Positions 19,111 through 26,955 of a DNA stretch of 43,815 nt are shown here, piece after piece (position 1 is the first letter of the stretch; every line of letters begins with the position of its first letter). The stretch comes from Pseudomonadales bacterium (GTDB lineage Bacteria; Pseudomonadota; Gammaproteobacteria; Pseudomonadales; JAHRWD01), in NCBI GenBank assembly GCA_019090315.1, contig JAHRWD010000105.1:1-43815 (forward strand), read 5' to 3'. The translations under genes and the position numbers were made by a program. Under the pieces are notes generated by a model. That model was not told the DNA's origin and ran no database searches. It worked only from the letters and a program-made list of their open reading frames with translations.

Positions 19111-19206
19111 TCATCCATAATCATTATTTTCCTTGAGTAATTCCTTGATTTCACTAAGCTCATTATTAATTCTTCTAATATGCTTTTCAGATTTATAAGA
19201 CATCAT
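19111..19206 (-). CDS. Possible 31-residue small protein
   Basis: This minus-strand frame begins ATG ATG and reads MMSYKSEKHIRRINNELSEI, then KELLKENNDYG and a stop. It is hydrophilic and strongly helix-forming, with E/K heptad-like spacing. It lies 53 bp before the PepSY protein gene and just after dispersed repeat copy 2. There is no clear Shine-Dalgarno sequence. It could be a real small coiled-coil peptide or chance; I cannot decide from sequence alone. Confidence 0.3.
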   Translation of the reverse strand: MMSYKSEKHIRRINNELSEIKELLKENNDYG

Positions 19207-19221
19207 GATCAGCTTAATTAG

Positions 19222-19250
19222 AACTAGTACTCCGACGAGGTTGTATTGAT
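19222..19250 (-). repeat. Dispersed REP-like element, copy 2
   Basis: AACTAGTACTCCGAC, then GAGGTTGTATTGA, is identical to the copy at 12429 at 26 of 28 positions and has the same orientation. The two copies bracket the PepSY and RND efflux genes as direct repeats about 6.8 kb apart. It lies in the 336-bp gap between the PepSY protein and DUF4136 genes. Confidence 0.7.
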
Positions 19251-19351
19251 GGAGCACAAGAAAAACACCCGTTTCCAAAAAAGCTCATGGGTAAGACCTG
19301 CAAAAAAAACGGTGGGGATTAGAAAGATTGGAGTTACTTTTAGAAAGGGCT

Positions 19352-19386
19352 ATTCATCACCCTGGGAAAACCCCAGGGTGATGAAT
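19352..19386. terminator. Strong 15-bp hairpin downstream of DUF4136 gene
   Basis: ATTCATCACCCTGGG (19352-19366) and CCCAGGGTGATGAAT (19372-19386) are perfect inverted repeats around the five-base loop AAAAC. It begins seven bases after the DUF4136 stop in the minus direction. The T-rich run (TTTTTATATT) is on the plus-strand side, so on the minus strand the classic U-tract is missing. It is probably a 3'-end stabiliser or terminator of the minus-strand gene. Confidence 0.6.
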
Positions 19387-19393
19387 TTTTATA

Positions 19394-19924
19394 TTATTTA
19401 GGCAATTTTTTTATCATCTGTGTAACTGCGTAGTCCAGTCGTTGCTTGGTACCGGCTGCATCGATATCTTCCTGAATTTCAGCCGATGCTATCCCTGCCC
19501 AAATAAGAAAACCAGACTGGCTGTCCACTAGCAGTACGACCAGACCACCCTGTGGAACATTCTTCAATATCTCCACATCAGCTTCCGGGTCTTTTTTAAG
19601 CGCAAGTGCACCCATGTCAATACCCGCAGCGAATCCGACAATCAAATCCGGTGCGGTTGAATTTTCCGACATACCGCGTGCGCGTAACTCACGATCCAAC
19701 AGAAACTTTATTTCTGTGTCCGCATCAAATGACAGCGGCTCCCATTTCCCCACGGGATCATTGAGAATGGCCGCCGAACCTAACCAGGTATAGGTTTTAT
19801 AGCCGCTAAAATTAGTTTTAGGGCTAGCTTCCGCATCTATTTGGATATCGCTTTTTTGTACGGTTGCGCAGCCTGTAATTAACAGCGCGAAAGAGAAAAA
19901 TAACAATGTTAGTTTTTTTTGCAT
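19394..19924 (-). CDS. DUF4136-family lipoprotein
   Basis: The 176-residue protein has a lipoprotein signal peptide (SFALLITGC, lipidated Cys19) followed by a DUF4136-type domain. Family-like features are the FSGYKTYTWLG segment after the signal and the alternating beta/alpha region with APDLIVGFAAG. The function of the family is unknown; members are anchored in the outer or inner envelope. The ATG at 19924 has AAGGAAATAAGACT upstream. It sits 83 bp after the outer-membrane barrel gene on the same strand, so the two may be co-transcribed, and it is followed by a strong hairpin. Confidence 0.8.
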   Translation of the reverse strand: MQKKLTLLFFSFALLITGCATVQKSDIQIDAEASPKTNFSGYKTYTWLGSAAILNDPVGKWEPLSFDADTEIKFLLDRELRARGMSENSTAPDLIVGFAAGIDMGALALKKDPEADVEILKNVPQGGLVVLLVDSQSGFLIWAGIASAEIQEDIDAAGTKQRLDYAVTQMIKKLPK

Positions 19925-20007
19925 AGTCTTATTTCCTTTTATTGATCATATGTATGTCCAGAAACATTCTCGACATCAGAGTTGGTTAAACGGGTCAGAT
20001 CGATCGG

Positions 20008-20754
20008 TTAAAAATGATAACCAAAACCAAGCAGTGGGCCGCTTACGGTTACGTTGTAAAAAAACTTCTTGGCGTTATCGCTTTTATAATCAATATCCAG
20101 ATGACGGTATCCGCCATACAGGTTCCAGTTTTTTGATGGCATATAACCAACAAAGCCAGATAACTGCCAGCTTAAATCCGAACCGACACCAAAACCACCA
20201 ATATCAGCATGAGCAAAAAGCCGCCACTTCTCTAAATATACTTTACGGTAGTCAATCCCAACGATGGGATCAACCCAGTCGTCGTCTCCTTTTATGGTAA
20301 GAGTGGGTCCAATCTTTATCGTTGCCGTAGTGCTGATATCAACAAAACGAAAGCCCGCCACTACTGCCAGATCCGGTATCACTTCATAACCGGTAGTAAG
20401 TTCCAGAAAGGATTGATTCAGGTCGACATCAGCTGGAGGCACATCCGACGATGGCGTTATATTAAGCGTCAGGTAATCAACATTAAAAACCCACTTACCC
20501 GTTTTTCCGAAATAATTGATCATAAATCCGCTCTCGAGATTATCAAAAATATCTTTGAATTCGAGATCTACGGGCGCACTTCCTGCCGCGTTTCCAGTAT
20601 CTCCACTCATACCGGCAGCCCAAAGGTAGAGCGAGACTCGATGCTGCATGCCAGAATCTGCCGCTTCTGCGGAATCTATCTGTTCCGCTTTTAGCGACAT
20701 TGGCGTAAAAACCATCGCAAATAACAAAGTACATATAGCGCTGTATTTTTTCAT
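20008..20754 (-). CDS. Small outer-membrane beta-barrel protein
   Basis: The 248-residue protein has a signal peptide (cleavage near SLKA/EQ, about residue 23) followed by amphipathic strands and a terminal aromatic motif (LLGFGYHF), the usual C-terminal signature of outer-membrane barrels. Strand pairs such as HRVSLYLWAAGMSGD, GKWVFNVDYLTLN and NWNLYGGYRHLDIDYK suggest an 8- to 10-stranded barrel like the OmpW/OmpA-type or YfaZ-like groups, but I cannot place it in one family. AAGGGA precedes the ATG. It is flanked by two other envelope genes on the same strand. Confidence 0.75.
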   Translation of the reverse strand: MKKYSAICTLLFAMVFTPMSLKAEQIDSAEAADSGMQHRVSLYLWAAGMSGDTGNAAGSAPVDLEFKDIFDNLESGFMINYFGKTGKWVFNVDYLTLNITPSSDVPPADVDLNQSFLELTTGYEVIPDLAVVAGFRFVDISTTATIKIGPTLTIKGDDDWVDPIVGIDYRKVYLEKWRLFAHADIGGFGVGSDLSWQLSGFVGYMPSKNWNLYGGYRHLDIDYKSDNAKKFFYNVTVSGPLLGFGYHF

Positions 20755-20849
20755 TGTTTTTATCCCTTAGTTGTTGTGTAGCGAGAGCTAAACCCTTCAC
20801 TACTGAAGTTCCGTCAATGCAGTCCTGTGCATGACCGAGTCACTACCTC

Positions 20850-20872
20850 ACCGAATCCGAAACGGATTCGGT
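20850..20872. terminator. 10-bp hairpin downstream of 20954 gene
   Basis: ACCGAATCCG and CGGATTCGGT are perfect inverted repeats with the loop AAA. It sits about 80 bp after the stop of the outer-membrane transporter-type gene and about 95 bp before the start of the next gene. There is no U-tract. It may be a rho-independent-like 3' end or an mRNA stability stem. Confidence 0.4.
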
Positions 20873-20953
20873 ATTTCCACATCCCGGGTCAAAGGTGATT
20901 CTCGGACCAGGGATGGTTTATTACCATCAGCGCTTCTGCAGAACGGTAATCAA

Positions 20954-21778
20954 CTATTTTGGAAACATTAATTGCGCCTGCAATCTCATTTGCCAGTCGG
21001 CACCATTGGTTGGTGTTTTAACGTTGTAGTACAGAGAAGCCTGCAGATTAACCGGCAGTTTTCCCCAGCGCATAATTTGACCAATACCTCCACCTATTGG
21101 CACCGTCCATTGTTCACCACTTTCGGCTTCCCAGTTTGCAGTAATAATCGGCGCGCTCACCAAATAACGGCCCGGTTTGTCGGGAAAGTTATAATTCAAA
21201 AATGGCTGAAGCAACATTTTATTCACATCTGCGTTGCTGCTCGATCCTGATACATCCTGTAGATTGTTAATAAGCCCACCAAACATCCAGGGGCCGGTAA
21301 ACTTTAAAGCGATGGCTGTAGGCCCAAGGCTTGTTTTCCCGTTGCCAAGAACATCATCGGATGCGGTATCAAGTTCCGCAATAGCACCAACGCCCCAGAT
21401 CCAGCCACCAGCAGTCGGAGCCTTTGGAGAGAAAAAAGCAGAAAACTGAATATCACCGAGGCCATTGGTGCGGCTCTGGGCTGAGGTCATAGCGGGCTGG
21501 GATACAATGGGAATAATGGTTCGGGTTATCATATTCCAGTCTTCAGTAATGCTAACTGGATAAACCGGTTGAATATTCAATACGTTCTGGGTTTTATCCT
21601 CAGGCCCAACATTGAAGTTGGTGTTATTTTGAAAGGGCACGCTGATCATATTTGCGATCGGGTTCTGTGCAGCTTTTGCCAACTCCTCCACTGATTTTCC
21701 CCCTGCATCAGCTGCCTGAATGAGCGGGCTGCCCAATAACGCACCAGCAGCAAAAAGTAGTTTCCAGTTATTTTTCAT
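20954..21778 (-). CDS. Outer-membrane transporter-type protein (phenol-degradation MetA / 'neuromedin U' annotated family)
   Basis: The 274-residue secreted protein has a signal peptide cut after IQAA, about residue 23. It then has a short helical stretch (KSVEELAKAAQNPIANMISV) and a series of beta strands ending in LQAQLMFPK, consistent with an outer-membrane barrel. The PIANMISVPFQNNTNFNVGP segment is typical of proteins often annotated as transporter or 'neuromedin U', related to the MetA-pathway-of-phenol-degradation group. Such proteins are often placed with catabolic genes and are thought to pass hydrophobic substrates. It lies 148 bp after the first sulfatase on the same strand, so it is a candidate uptake channel for that sulfatase's substrate or product. 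The transport role is inference. Confidence 0.7.
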   Translation of the reverse strand: MKNNWKLLFAAGALLGSPLIQAADAGGKSVEELAKAAQNPIANMISVPFQNNTNFNVGPEDKTQNVLNIQPVYPVSITEDWNMITRTIIPIVSQPAMTSAQSRTNGLGDIQFSAFFSPKAPTAGGWIWGVGAIAELDTASDDVLGNGKTSLGPTAIALKFTGPWMFGGLINNLQDVSGSSSNADVNKMLLQPFLNYNFPDKPGRYLVSAPIITANWEAESGEQWTVPIGGGIGQIMRWGKLPVNLQASLYYNVKTPTNGADWQMRLQAQLMFPK

Positions 21779-21926
21779 AGGTGTTTTCCTGAGTTTTGGA
21801 AAAGTTTAAATCATAGTTAAAATCAATCGCTCCGGTGGACGCGTTCATTTTTTAAAAAGCCCGCCCTTCTATAGGTCAACAACCTGGTGAGGTTCACAGG
21901 AACCCCGCCAGATTTAAAAGTATCTA

Positions 21927-23660
21927 CTATCGACCAGCAGAACCCCAGTTTTCCATATTGACGTTATAGGGTATTTCAAAATCGAGAAATTCCGTGGGGT
22001 CGAAGGGCACGTCCTCAGCATTAATACGTGGTTTCGTTGCCTTTAAAACATCCGGACGAGGGTTCTCAAGGCCGGTCAGTGGCAGGCCTCTCACATGCTT
22101 AGTGTCGGGATACTTCTTTTTCCACAACATATGGCGAGCAAACATAAGGTCGAACATCGGTTTGGTGGTGAAGCCAGGAAGCATTTTGGGTTGCACTTCC
22201 CGTGGGTCGTCGTAAAGATCGTAAAATGCTGCCCCACTGAGCCCCGGCAATTCGCCGACCCAGCGACGCTTAAAACGCCCCTTTACAGTGGCAGCCAGAA
22301 TGTCACCGGTGTAGATTTGTACCGAGTCACGACGGCTGTGAGTATCGCCGTTCAAAAACAACGCAGTCTGATCAACACCATCAACAATGCGGTCGGTGGG
22401 GATATGCTTTTTAGCACCCGCCAAATTGGCGAAGGTAGTGTATAGATCTGTTATGTGAACGATGTCGCCAACAATTTGGTTCGACTCGATAACACTCGGC
22501 CAGCGAGCCAGGAAAGTAACGCGGACGGCACCTTCCCAGGCATCACCTTTACCACCACGATAGAGTGTTTCAACCATGCCGGGAGGGCCATTGTGGGTCA
22601 TGGGGCCATTATCCGCCATGAGGATGACCAGAGTATTTTCTTCCACGCCCTGATCTTTCAGTTCCTGCAGTAACTTGGGAATCCATAAGTCCAGGCGAGC
22701 GAAAAACTCCTGAGTTAAACCAGCAGAAACTGTCAGTTTAGGATCGCCGGGCTTGAGACCCATAAATGAGGCGACAGTCGGTTGATAGCTAATAAAGAAT
22801 GGCTTGTCCGCCTTAACGCTCTTACGAATAAAGTTGATGGTACGCTTCTGGGCTTCCGCTTCAATCGCGTAGTAATCATCTTCATTGGGCGGGGTTCCCC
22901 ATTCACGAACAGGCCCGCCTTTGGTGCCTTCGAGCATCCACACATAACCTTTTGGTCGCCAACCTTTGTCAATGTCGTAGGGGTCGTCAGGGTATAGTTC
23001 CGGCATGATCGAGGTTGGGAACAACGCAGCTAACTGACCTCGAGCAACATACAAGCTGGGTACCTGATTGTAGGGTGCCCAGAAAGCTTCATCAAAGCCC
23101 ATGTTGGTCATGTAGCTCTCTTCAATGTCGCCCAGATGGCCTTTACCGTAGAAGGCAGTCGCGTAACCCGCTTCGCTCATGACTTCGCCAATGGTGACTT
23201 CTTTTTCACTCATGCCGCCGTATTCTATTGGGAAGCTGACGTTGTACATACCACTTCTGACAGCATGGCGGCCGGTCATAAAGGCAGCGCGAGATGGCGT
23301 ACAGGACGGCTCGGTGTACATGCGCGAGAAATACTGACCCTCGGCGGCAAACTGGTTGATATTCGGCGTCTGGAAACCGCGATTCTTCTGATTATGTGGA
23401 ACACCCAACTCACCAACGGCAGTGTCGTCCCACATGATGTGAATAATATTTGGTGGCTTGCCGTGCTTCTTACGCAACGCAGCCAGTTTCTTGTCGATCT
23501 CTTTATCCTCGGTAGCCCATTTGTCACCATGTTGGGCTTTAAGGACGTAGTATTCTGCATCGTGCACAATTTTTGATCCGTCATCGCTTTTGGCGCATGC
23601 AGTAGTCGCACCGACGCATAATGAAAGCAACAACAGACCATTTCTGGTAAATCTGTTCAT
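21927..23660 (-). CDS. Formylglycine-dependent sulfatase, S1 family (paralogue 1)
   Basis: The 577-residue exported sulfatase hydrolyses sulfate esters using a cysteine-derived formylglycine and a bound calcium-type metal. It has an N-terminal signal peptide (a lipoprotein-like Cys22 is possible). A 45-residue lead segment follows (KIVHDAEYYVLKAQHG), then the sulfatase core starting at PPNIIHIMWDD (metal ligands Asp78/79). The maturation motif CTPSRAAFMTGRH has Cys120 as the modified residue. YGKGHLGD and LMADNGPMTHNG carry the expected catalytic Lys/His and the second metal ligands. AGAGG precedes the ATG. It lies between the MBL-fold hydrolase (upstream) and an outer-membrane transporter-type gene. 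No formylglycine-generating enzyme is in the window, so maturation must be encoded elsewhere. Confidence 0.94.
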   Translation of the reverse strand: MNRFTRNGLLLLSLCVGATTACAKSDDGSKIVHDAEYYVLKAQHGDKWATEDKEIDKKLAALRKKHGKPPNIIHIMWDDTAVGELGVPHNQKNRGFQTPNINQFAAEGQYFSRMYTEPSCTPSRAAFMTGRHAVRSGMYNVSFPIEYGGMSEKEVTIGEVMSEAGYATAFYGKGHLGDIEESYMTNMGFDEAFWAPYNQVPSLYVARGQLAALFPTSIMPELYPDDPYDIDKGWRPKGYVWMLEGTKGGPVREWGTPPNEDDYYAIEAEAQKRTINFIRKSVKADKPFFISYQPTVASFMGLKPGDPKLTVSAGLTQEFFARLDLWIPKLLQELKDQGVEENTLVILMADNGPMTHNGPPGMVETLYRGGKGDAWEGAVRVTFLARWPSVIESNQIVGDIVHITDLYTTFANLAGAKKHIPTDRIVDGVDQTALFLNGDTHSRRDSVQIYTGDILAATVKGRFKRRWVGELPGLSGAAFYDLYDDPREVQPKMLPGFTTKPMFDLMFARHMLWKKKYPDTKHVRGLPLTGLENPRPDVLKATKPRINAEDVPFDPTEFLDFEIPYNVNMENWGSAGR

Positions 23661-23773
23661 GTTCTAAACCTCTTTTTTTGTTAGTGCCTGCTTAGTTATT
23701 CTGCTTAATTACAGAACAAAAAGATTTGCTGTTGCAATGTAATAGCCTTATTTACAGAGTCTACAGAGTTTGC

Positions 23774-23812
23774 AAAAAAGGGCCATCCCAGGCTGAATAC
23801 TCCGGGATGACC
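23774..23812 (-). terminator. Intrinsic terminator of MBL-fold hydrolase gene
   Basis: On the minus strand GGTCATCCC pairs with GGGATGGCC (one G-U), followed at once by CTTTTTTGC. It begins 26 bp past the stop of the hydrolase gene (23838) and ends about 110 bp before the sulfatase start, so the sulfatase probably has its own promoter. Confidence 0.75.
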
Positions 23813-23837
23813 GATCACTCAATCTAGTGGCGAGTAA

Positions 23838-25283
23838 CTACTTACCTTTCGCCTCAAGCGCCTTAAGGTTTTTCTGCTTCAGTCTCCAGGCTTCACCCAT
23901 GCTTCCTTTCAAATTTTCAGGCAAAGAATCCAGAGGCACAACCAGATCACTCTTCACTGGCCACTCTTCTAACAGGTGAGGGTGGTAGCCTTTTGGATAA
24001 TACTTCTTCGGATCGATCTGTTGCTCACGCACAAACGGCTCCTGAATTTTTTCACGACTGGTTGGTGGTAGAGGCACAACCAACTGGCCGTTAGAAAAAT
24101 CAAACTGTGGAGAACGGTTATTTGGATAATCAGGCAGAATGCCCTCTCTAACCCAAACTTGATCTTTAGTCATGTTTACAACAATACCGTCGGGTGCACC
24201 AAAATGGAAAGGGCCCTTCCAGTGTTCACGAATCTCTGCCACAGCCTCTTCATTTTGGTAGGGGTCAAATGGCATGTGAGTGGTCATAAACATTCTTGGT
24301 TTAATCTGATTGGCGAGATAACCGGCCGCATAAGCGGGCGTATGGTGGGTATCAATCGTATAGCGTGCCAAAAATGGTGGCACGCCCTGCACGCCCGAAC
24401 CAATTTCCACGAGTTCTGTCTGCATCTCTGTTACATAAAGATCACAGCCTTTTGCATATTTGATATCAAGATTGCTGGGGCGGCCATCGCCGGTCCAGAC
24501 AAAGCACATACCGTTCCAGTCAAGTCGATAACCTGATGCACCATCTTTGGCATGGGAGCGCTGCCAGTGGATGACTTTTACGCCATTCTTCTCATAAACC
24601 ACGCCGCCATTGTCGCGAAAATCGAACTCGTTGACTTTAATGTCCCAGCCCTTGCCTGCCGGGAATACACTAAAGGCATCAACATGCCAACCTAGCATCG
24701 TCTTCATACCTTCGACCATCTTGGCGGTACCATATTCTGGGGTTCGTCCCGATGGGCCATGCACGGTTAGTTGCTCGTGCCAGCCACCGGCCCAGGTACC
24801 AAACATCCATAGATAAGGCAGTGAACCGAAGTGATCGACATGCAAATGGGTAATAAATACATGATTAATCTGATTGAGTGCAACGCGGGCGGCCACATAG
24901 TTAGCTACCGCACCCTCGCCCATATCAAAGACAAAGCTATCGCCATTACCCAGCTCAACATAGATAGAGGTATTCATCTGCCCCGGGCGAATAGAGGGCG
25001 AGGTGCCCATAAAGGTAACCCGCATCTCTTCAGGCTGAATATCCTCTGTACCCGGAAACCAGTTGGCGGCACTTTTTAGCCAGGGCATGGGTGATACACC
25101 CTCGAATAACAGACCCTCTTTCCAGCGATCACCGGAAACCCCGCCAGATAGGGCTGCCTGCATATCCGCTTTGCTGGATGGTTTCTGAATGGCTGGCGGT
25201 TCTGCGAATGCCGCATTGGCAAGCAATAATGCGGTGCAGCCAGCGGCGATTAATTTTCCTGTTTTTCTGACGAATGAGGCCAC
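23838..25283 (-). CDS. Secreted metallo-beta-lactamase-fold hydrolase
   Basis: The 481-residue protein has a signal peptide (LIAAGCTALLLANAAFA, about 27 residues) and a binuclear-zinc MBL domain (about 85-385). Ligands are visible as THLHVDHFG (motif 2, residues 146-151), a histidine in WQRSHAKDG (motif 3), aspartate in WTGDGRPSN (motif 4) and histidine in MTTHMPFDP (motif 5). The layout resembles RNase Z-like MBL enzymes, a clan that also contains type III (zinc) sulfatases; the substrate is unknown. The start is GTG at 25283, with AAGGAG seven bases upstream; an ATG overlapping that site is in another frame. It is divergent from an AraC regulator and precedes sulfatase paralogue 1, suggesting a shared ester-hydrolysis pathway (inference). 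Confidence 0.85.
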   Translation of the reverse strand: MASFVRKTGKLIAAGCTALLLANAAFAEPPAIQKPSSKADMQAALSGGVSGDRWKEGLLFEGVSPMPWLKSAANWFPGTEDIQPEEMRVTFMGTSPSIRPGQMNTSIYVELGNGDSFVFDMGEGAVANYVAARVALNQINHVFITHLHVDHFGSLPYLWMFGTWAGGWHEQLTVHGPSGRTPEYGTAKMVEGMKTMLGWHVDAFSVFPAGKGWDIKVNEFDFRDNGGVVYEKNGVKVIHWQRSHAKDGASGYRLDWNGMCFVWTGDGRPSNLDIKYAKGCDLYVTEMQTELVEIGSGVQGVPPFLARYTIDTHHTPAYAAGYLANQIKPRMFMTTHMPFDPYQNEEAVAEIREHWKGPFHFGAPDGIVVNMTKDQVWVREGILPDYPNNRSPQFDFSNGQLVVPLPPTSREKIQEPFVREQQIDPKKYYPKGYHPHLLEEWPVKSDLVVPLDSLPENLKGSMGEAWRLKQKNLKALEAKGK

Positions 25284-25335
25284 GGGCCATCTCCTTTTCT
25301 GATTTTGTGAATCGGCTGTAAAAATACTTTACTAC

Positions 25336-25364
25336 TAGCTCCGATGGTAGTTCAATCAGAGCTA
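25336..25364. promoter_or_regulatory. Imperfect inverted repeat in AraC/MBL divergent promoter region
   Basis: TAGCTCCGAT (25336-25345) and ATCAGAGCTA (25355-25364) match at 9 of 10 positions around a 9-base spacer. It lies in the 139-bp gap between the divergent hydrolase and AraC genes, where an operator would be expected. AraC proteins usually bind direct repeats, so this is only a candidate. Confidence 0.3.
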
Positions 25365-25422
25365 TATGCGGTATCAAAAAAACGAAAAAATGGTCAGAAA
25401 ATGAATCCAGGCGTAGATTGTC

Positions 25423-26418
25423 GTGTCTGATCAACATCCCCTCCTCCACCAATTCGATGGCTTCGAGAAATTTATCGAATCCTTGTACGGTTATGACATT
25501 GAGGTTCAGCAACTCGATAATGGATTTTTCACTGCTACTTCACAGCAGATTGTGAGTGGCAATATTCTGGTCAGCAATCTTATGACCACGCGATGCATCG
25601 AGGTAAAGGGAAATCCGCCGCCGAAGCTTCGAACGTTCGGCATCCCTGATGAAAAATGTCTACCTTTTATCTGGCGAAACCAACACAGCGATGGCAATAC
25701 CATCCAGATTTATCGTGATACCACCGAGATGGAAATGGTGACACAGCCTTTTTTCTCCGCCATTGATCTGTCGATCCCGGAAGACACTCTCAACCAACAA
25801 TGCCAGACACTGGGTTTGCCGGAACTGGATACCCTGCTTGGCGACAATGAAATGCTGACATGTAAACCAGATAGCATGCGCCGACTGCGGAATGCACTGC
25901 GCAGAGTTTGCTTGATACTGGGTGCTGATCCGTCCCTTATCAGCACAAAAGGAATACAACAGGAAATAGAGTGCGAGCTGCCGCTGCTACTGTTAAATGC
26001 TCTCAGTTCAGCTGAACAACAGCAAGGTTTGGCCAGCCCTGGAAAACGACACAGCACGTTGAAAAAAGCCGTGGACTACATCAAGGAGTTTTCAAATACA
26101 CCGATTACGCTAAATAATCTTTGCGACGAAACACAGGTCAGTGCGCGTACACTACAACACGCCTTTACCGACCATTTCGGCATGACTCCAAAAGCCTACC
26201 TGCGAGTGCAGCGGCTCAACAATGCACGTAAGCAACTGTTCAGTTCAATGCCGGATAACGACCAGGTCACCGATATTGCCTACCGGAATGGGTTCAATCA
26301 CATGGGCCAGTTTTCAGCTGACTATTACAAATTATTTGGTGAGTTGCCGTCAGAGACGTTAAAAAATCACAGACGCCCGGGTAGATCCGATATTTTTCAC
26401 ACATATCGCTATTTATGA
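25423..26418 (+). CDS. AraC-family transcriptional regulator
   Basis: The 331-residue protein has a C-terminal AraC/XylS DNA-binding domain (about 215-315) with two helix-turn-helix units. The first contains ITLNNLCDETQVSARTLQHA. The second contains VTDIAYRNGFNHMGQFSADY followed by KLFGELPSETL, the usual family signature. The first 200 residues form an effector or dimerisation region without a recognisable cupin signature. The GTG at 25423 is the first start after an in-frame stop at 25414; the ribosome binding site is weak. It is divergently placed from the MBL-fold hydrolase, so it likely controls that gene and perhaps the adjacent sulfatases. The inducer is unknown. Confidence 0.9.
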   Translation: MSDQHPLLHQFDGFEKFIESLYGYDIEVQQLDNGFFTATSQQIVSGNILVSNLMTTRCIEVKGNPPPKLRTFGIPDEKCLPFIWRNQHSDGNTIQIYRDTTEMEMVTQPFFSAIDLSIPEDTLNQQCQTLGLPELDTLLGDNEMLTCKPDSMRRLRNALRRVCLILGADPSLISTKGIQQEIECELPLLLLNALSSAEQQQGLASPGKRHSTLKKAVDYIKEFSNTPITLNNLCDETQVSARTLQHAFTDHFGMTPKAYLRVQRLNNARKQLFSSMPDNDQVTDIAYRNGFNHMGQFSADYYKLFGELPSETLKNHRRPGRSDIFHTYRYL

Positions 26419-26434
26419 CAGCAATACACTGAGC

Positions 26435-26843
26435 CTATAACTGAAGATTTTCAATTAATGTAAATTCAAGCAAAGTACCCGCAGGAATCTCTGCCTGGTT
26501 CGCTCCACTCAGTACTGCTGCACCTACACCAACCTTAGCCCCTCTCCTTGCTCCACTGCTGCCATCGGAAAGACCACCAACTACCGCCCACCTGTTCAGC
26601 GGATTTTTTGGCTGTTTCTTCAGAAACTCCGGTAAGCTCTATGGTTGTCCCATGTTCTCCATGGATATACCTTTTACATCAGACACATTGAACGTCATAA
26701 CGATGCCACCTGCATCAAACTTAATGCTATTCCCCTGACGGCCAATAGTAGTCCTTCCATTTTTTTATTGCTAAGCTCGATTACATCAGCAATCGCTGGT
26801 GCAATGTCATCATCAATAAAATAAAAACTGCAATTAATCTCAT
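26435..26843 (-). pseudogene. Frameshifted secreted glycine-zipper-type protein
   Basis: Reading the minus strand and switching frames reconstructs a plausible exported protein. A signal-peptide start is MRLIAVFILLMMTLHQ. Then come ADVIELSNKKMEG, NSIKFDAGGIVMTFNVSDVK, TTIELTGVSEETAKKSAEQ, a glycine-rich stretch (SSGARRGAKVGVGAAVLSG) and a C-terminus EIPAGTLLEFTLIENLQL with a stop. At least three or four frameshifts separate these parts, so no single open frame remains. The glycine-rich segment followed by 'IPAGTLLEF' resembles envelope proteins with a glycine zipper. It lies between the AraC gene and sulfatase paralogue 2. The original function is unknown. Confidence 0.65.
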
Positions 26844-26862
26844 TGAAAATGCTCCAGCAGTT

Positions 26863-26896
26863 AATTGTTTGTATGAGCCAGCTCATACAAACAATT
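26863..26896. repeat. 34-bp perfect palindrome
   Basis: AATTGTTTGTATGAGC and GCTCATACAAACAATT are exact inverse complements with only CA between them. It lies 60 bp past the stop of sulfatase paralogue 2 and 20 bp before the pseudogene start on the minus strand. There is no U-tract on either side. It could be a cruciform or hairpin 3' end, an operator, or a remnant of a mobile-element end. Confidence 0.8.
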
Positions 26897-26955
26897 CACA
26901 ATCAGGAATTAAAACCAGAGCCCATCCATGAACCGCCGGTCTTCGCCAAATAACT

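Noticed and set aside
23136..23576. Antisense 146-codon frame inside sulfatase paralogue 1
   Set aside because: It lies entirely in the reverse strand of a gene with clear catalytic motifs and has no family features of its own.
25276..25320. ATG overlapping the Shine-Dalgarno of the MBL-fold gene, opening another frame
   Set aside because: The frame it opens is a shadow without motifs; the GTG at 25283 has correctly spaced AAGGAG and leads into the signal peptide.
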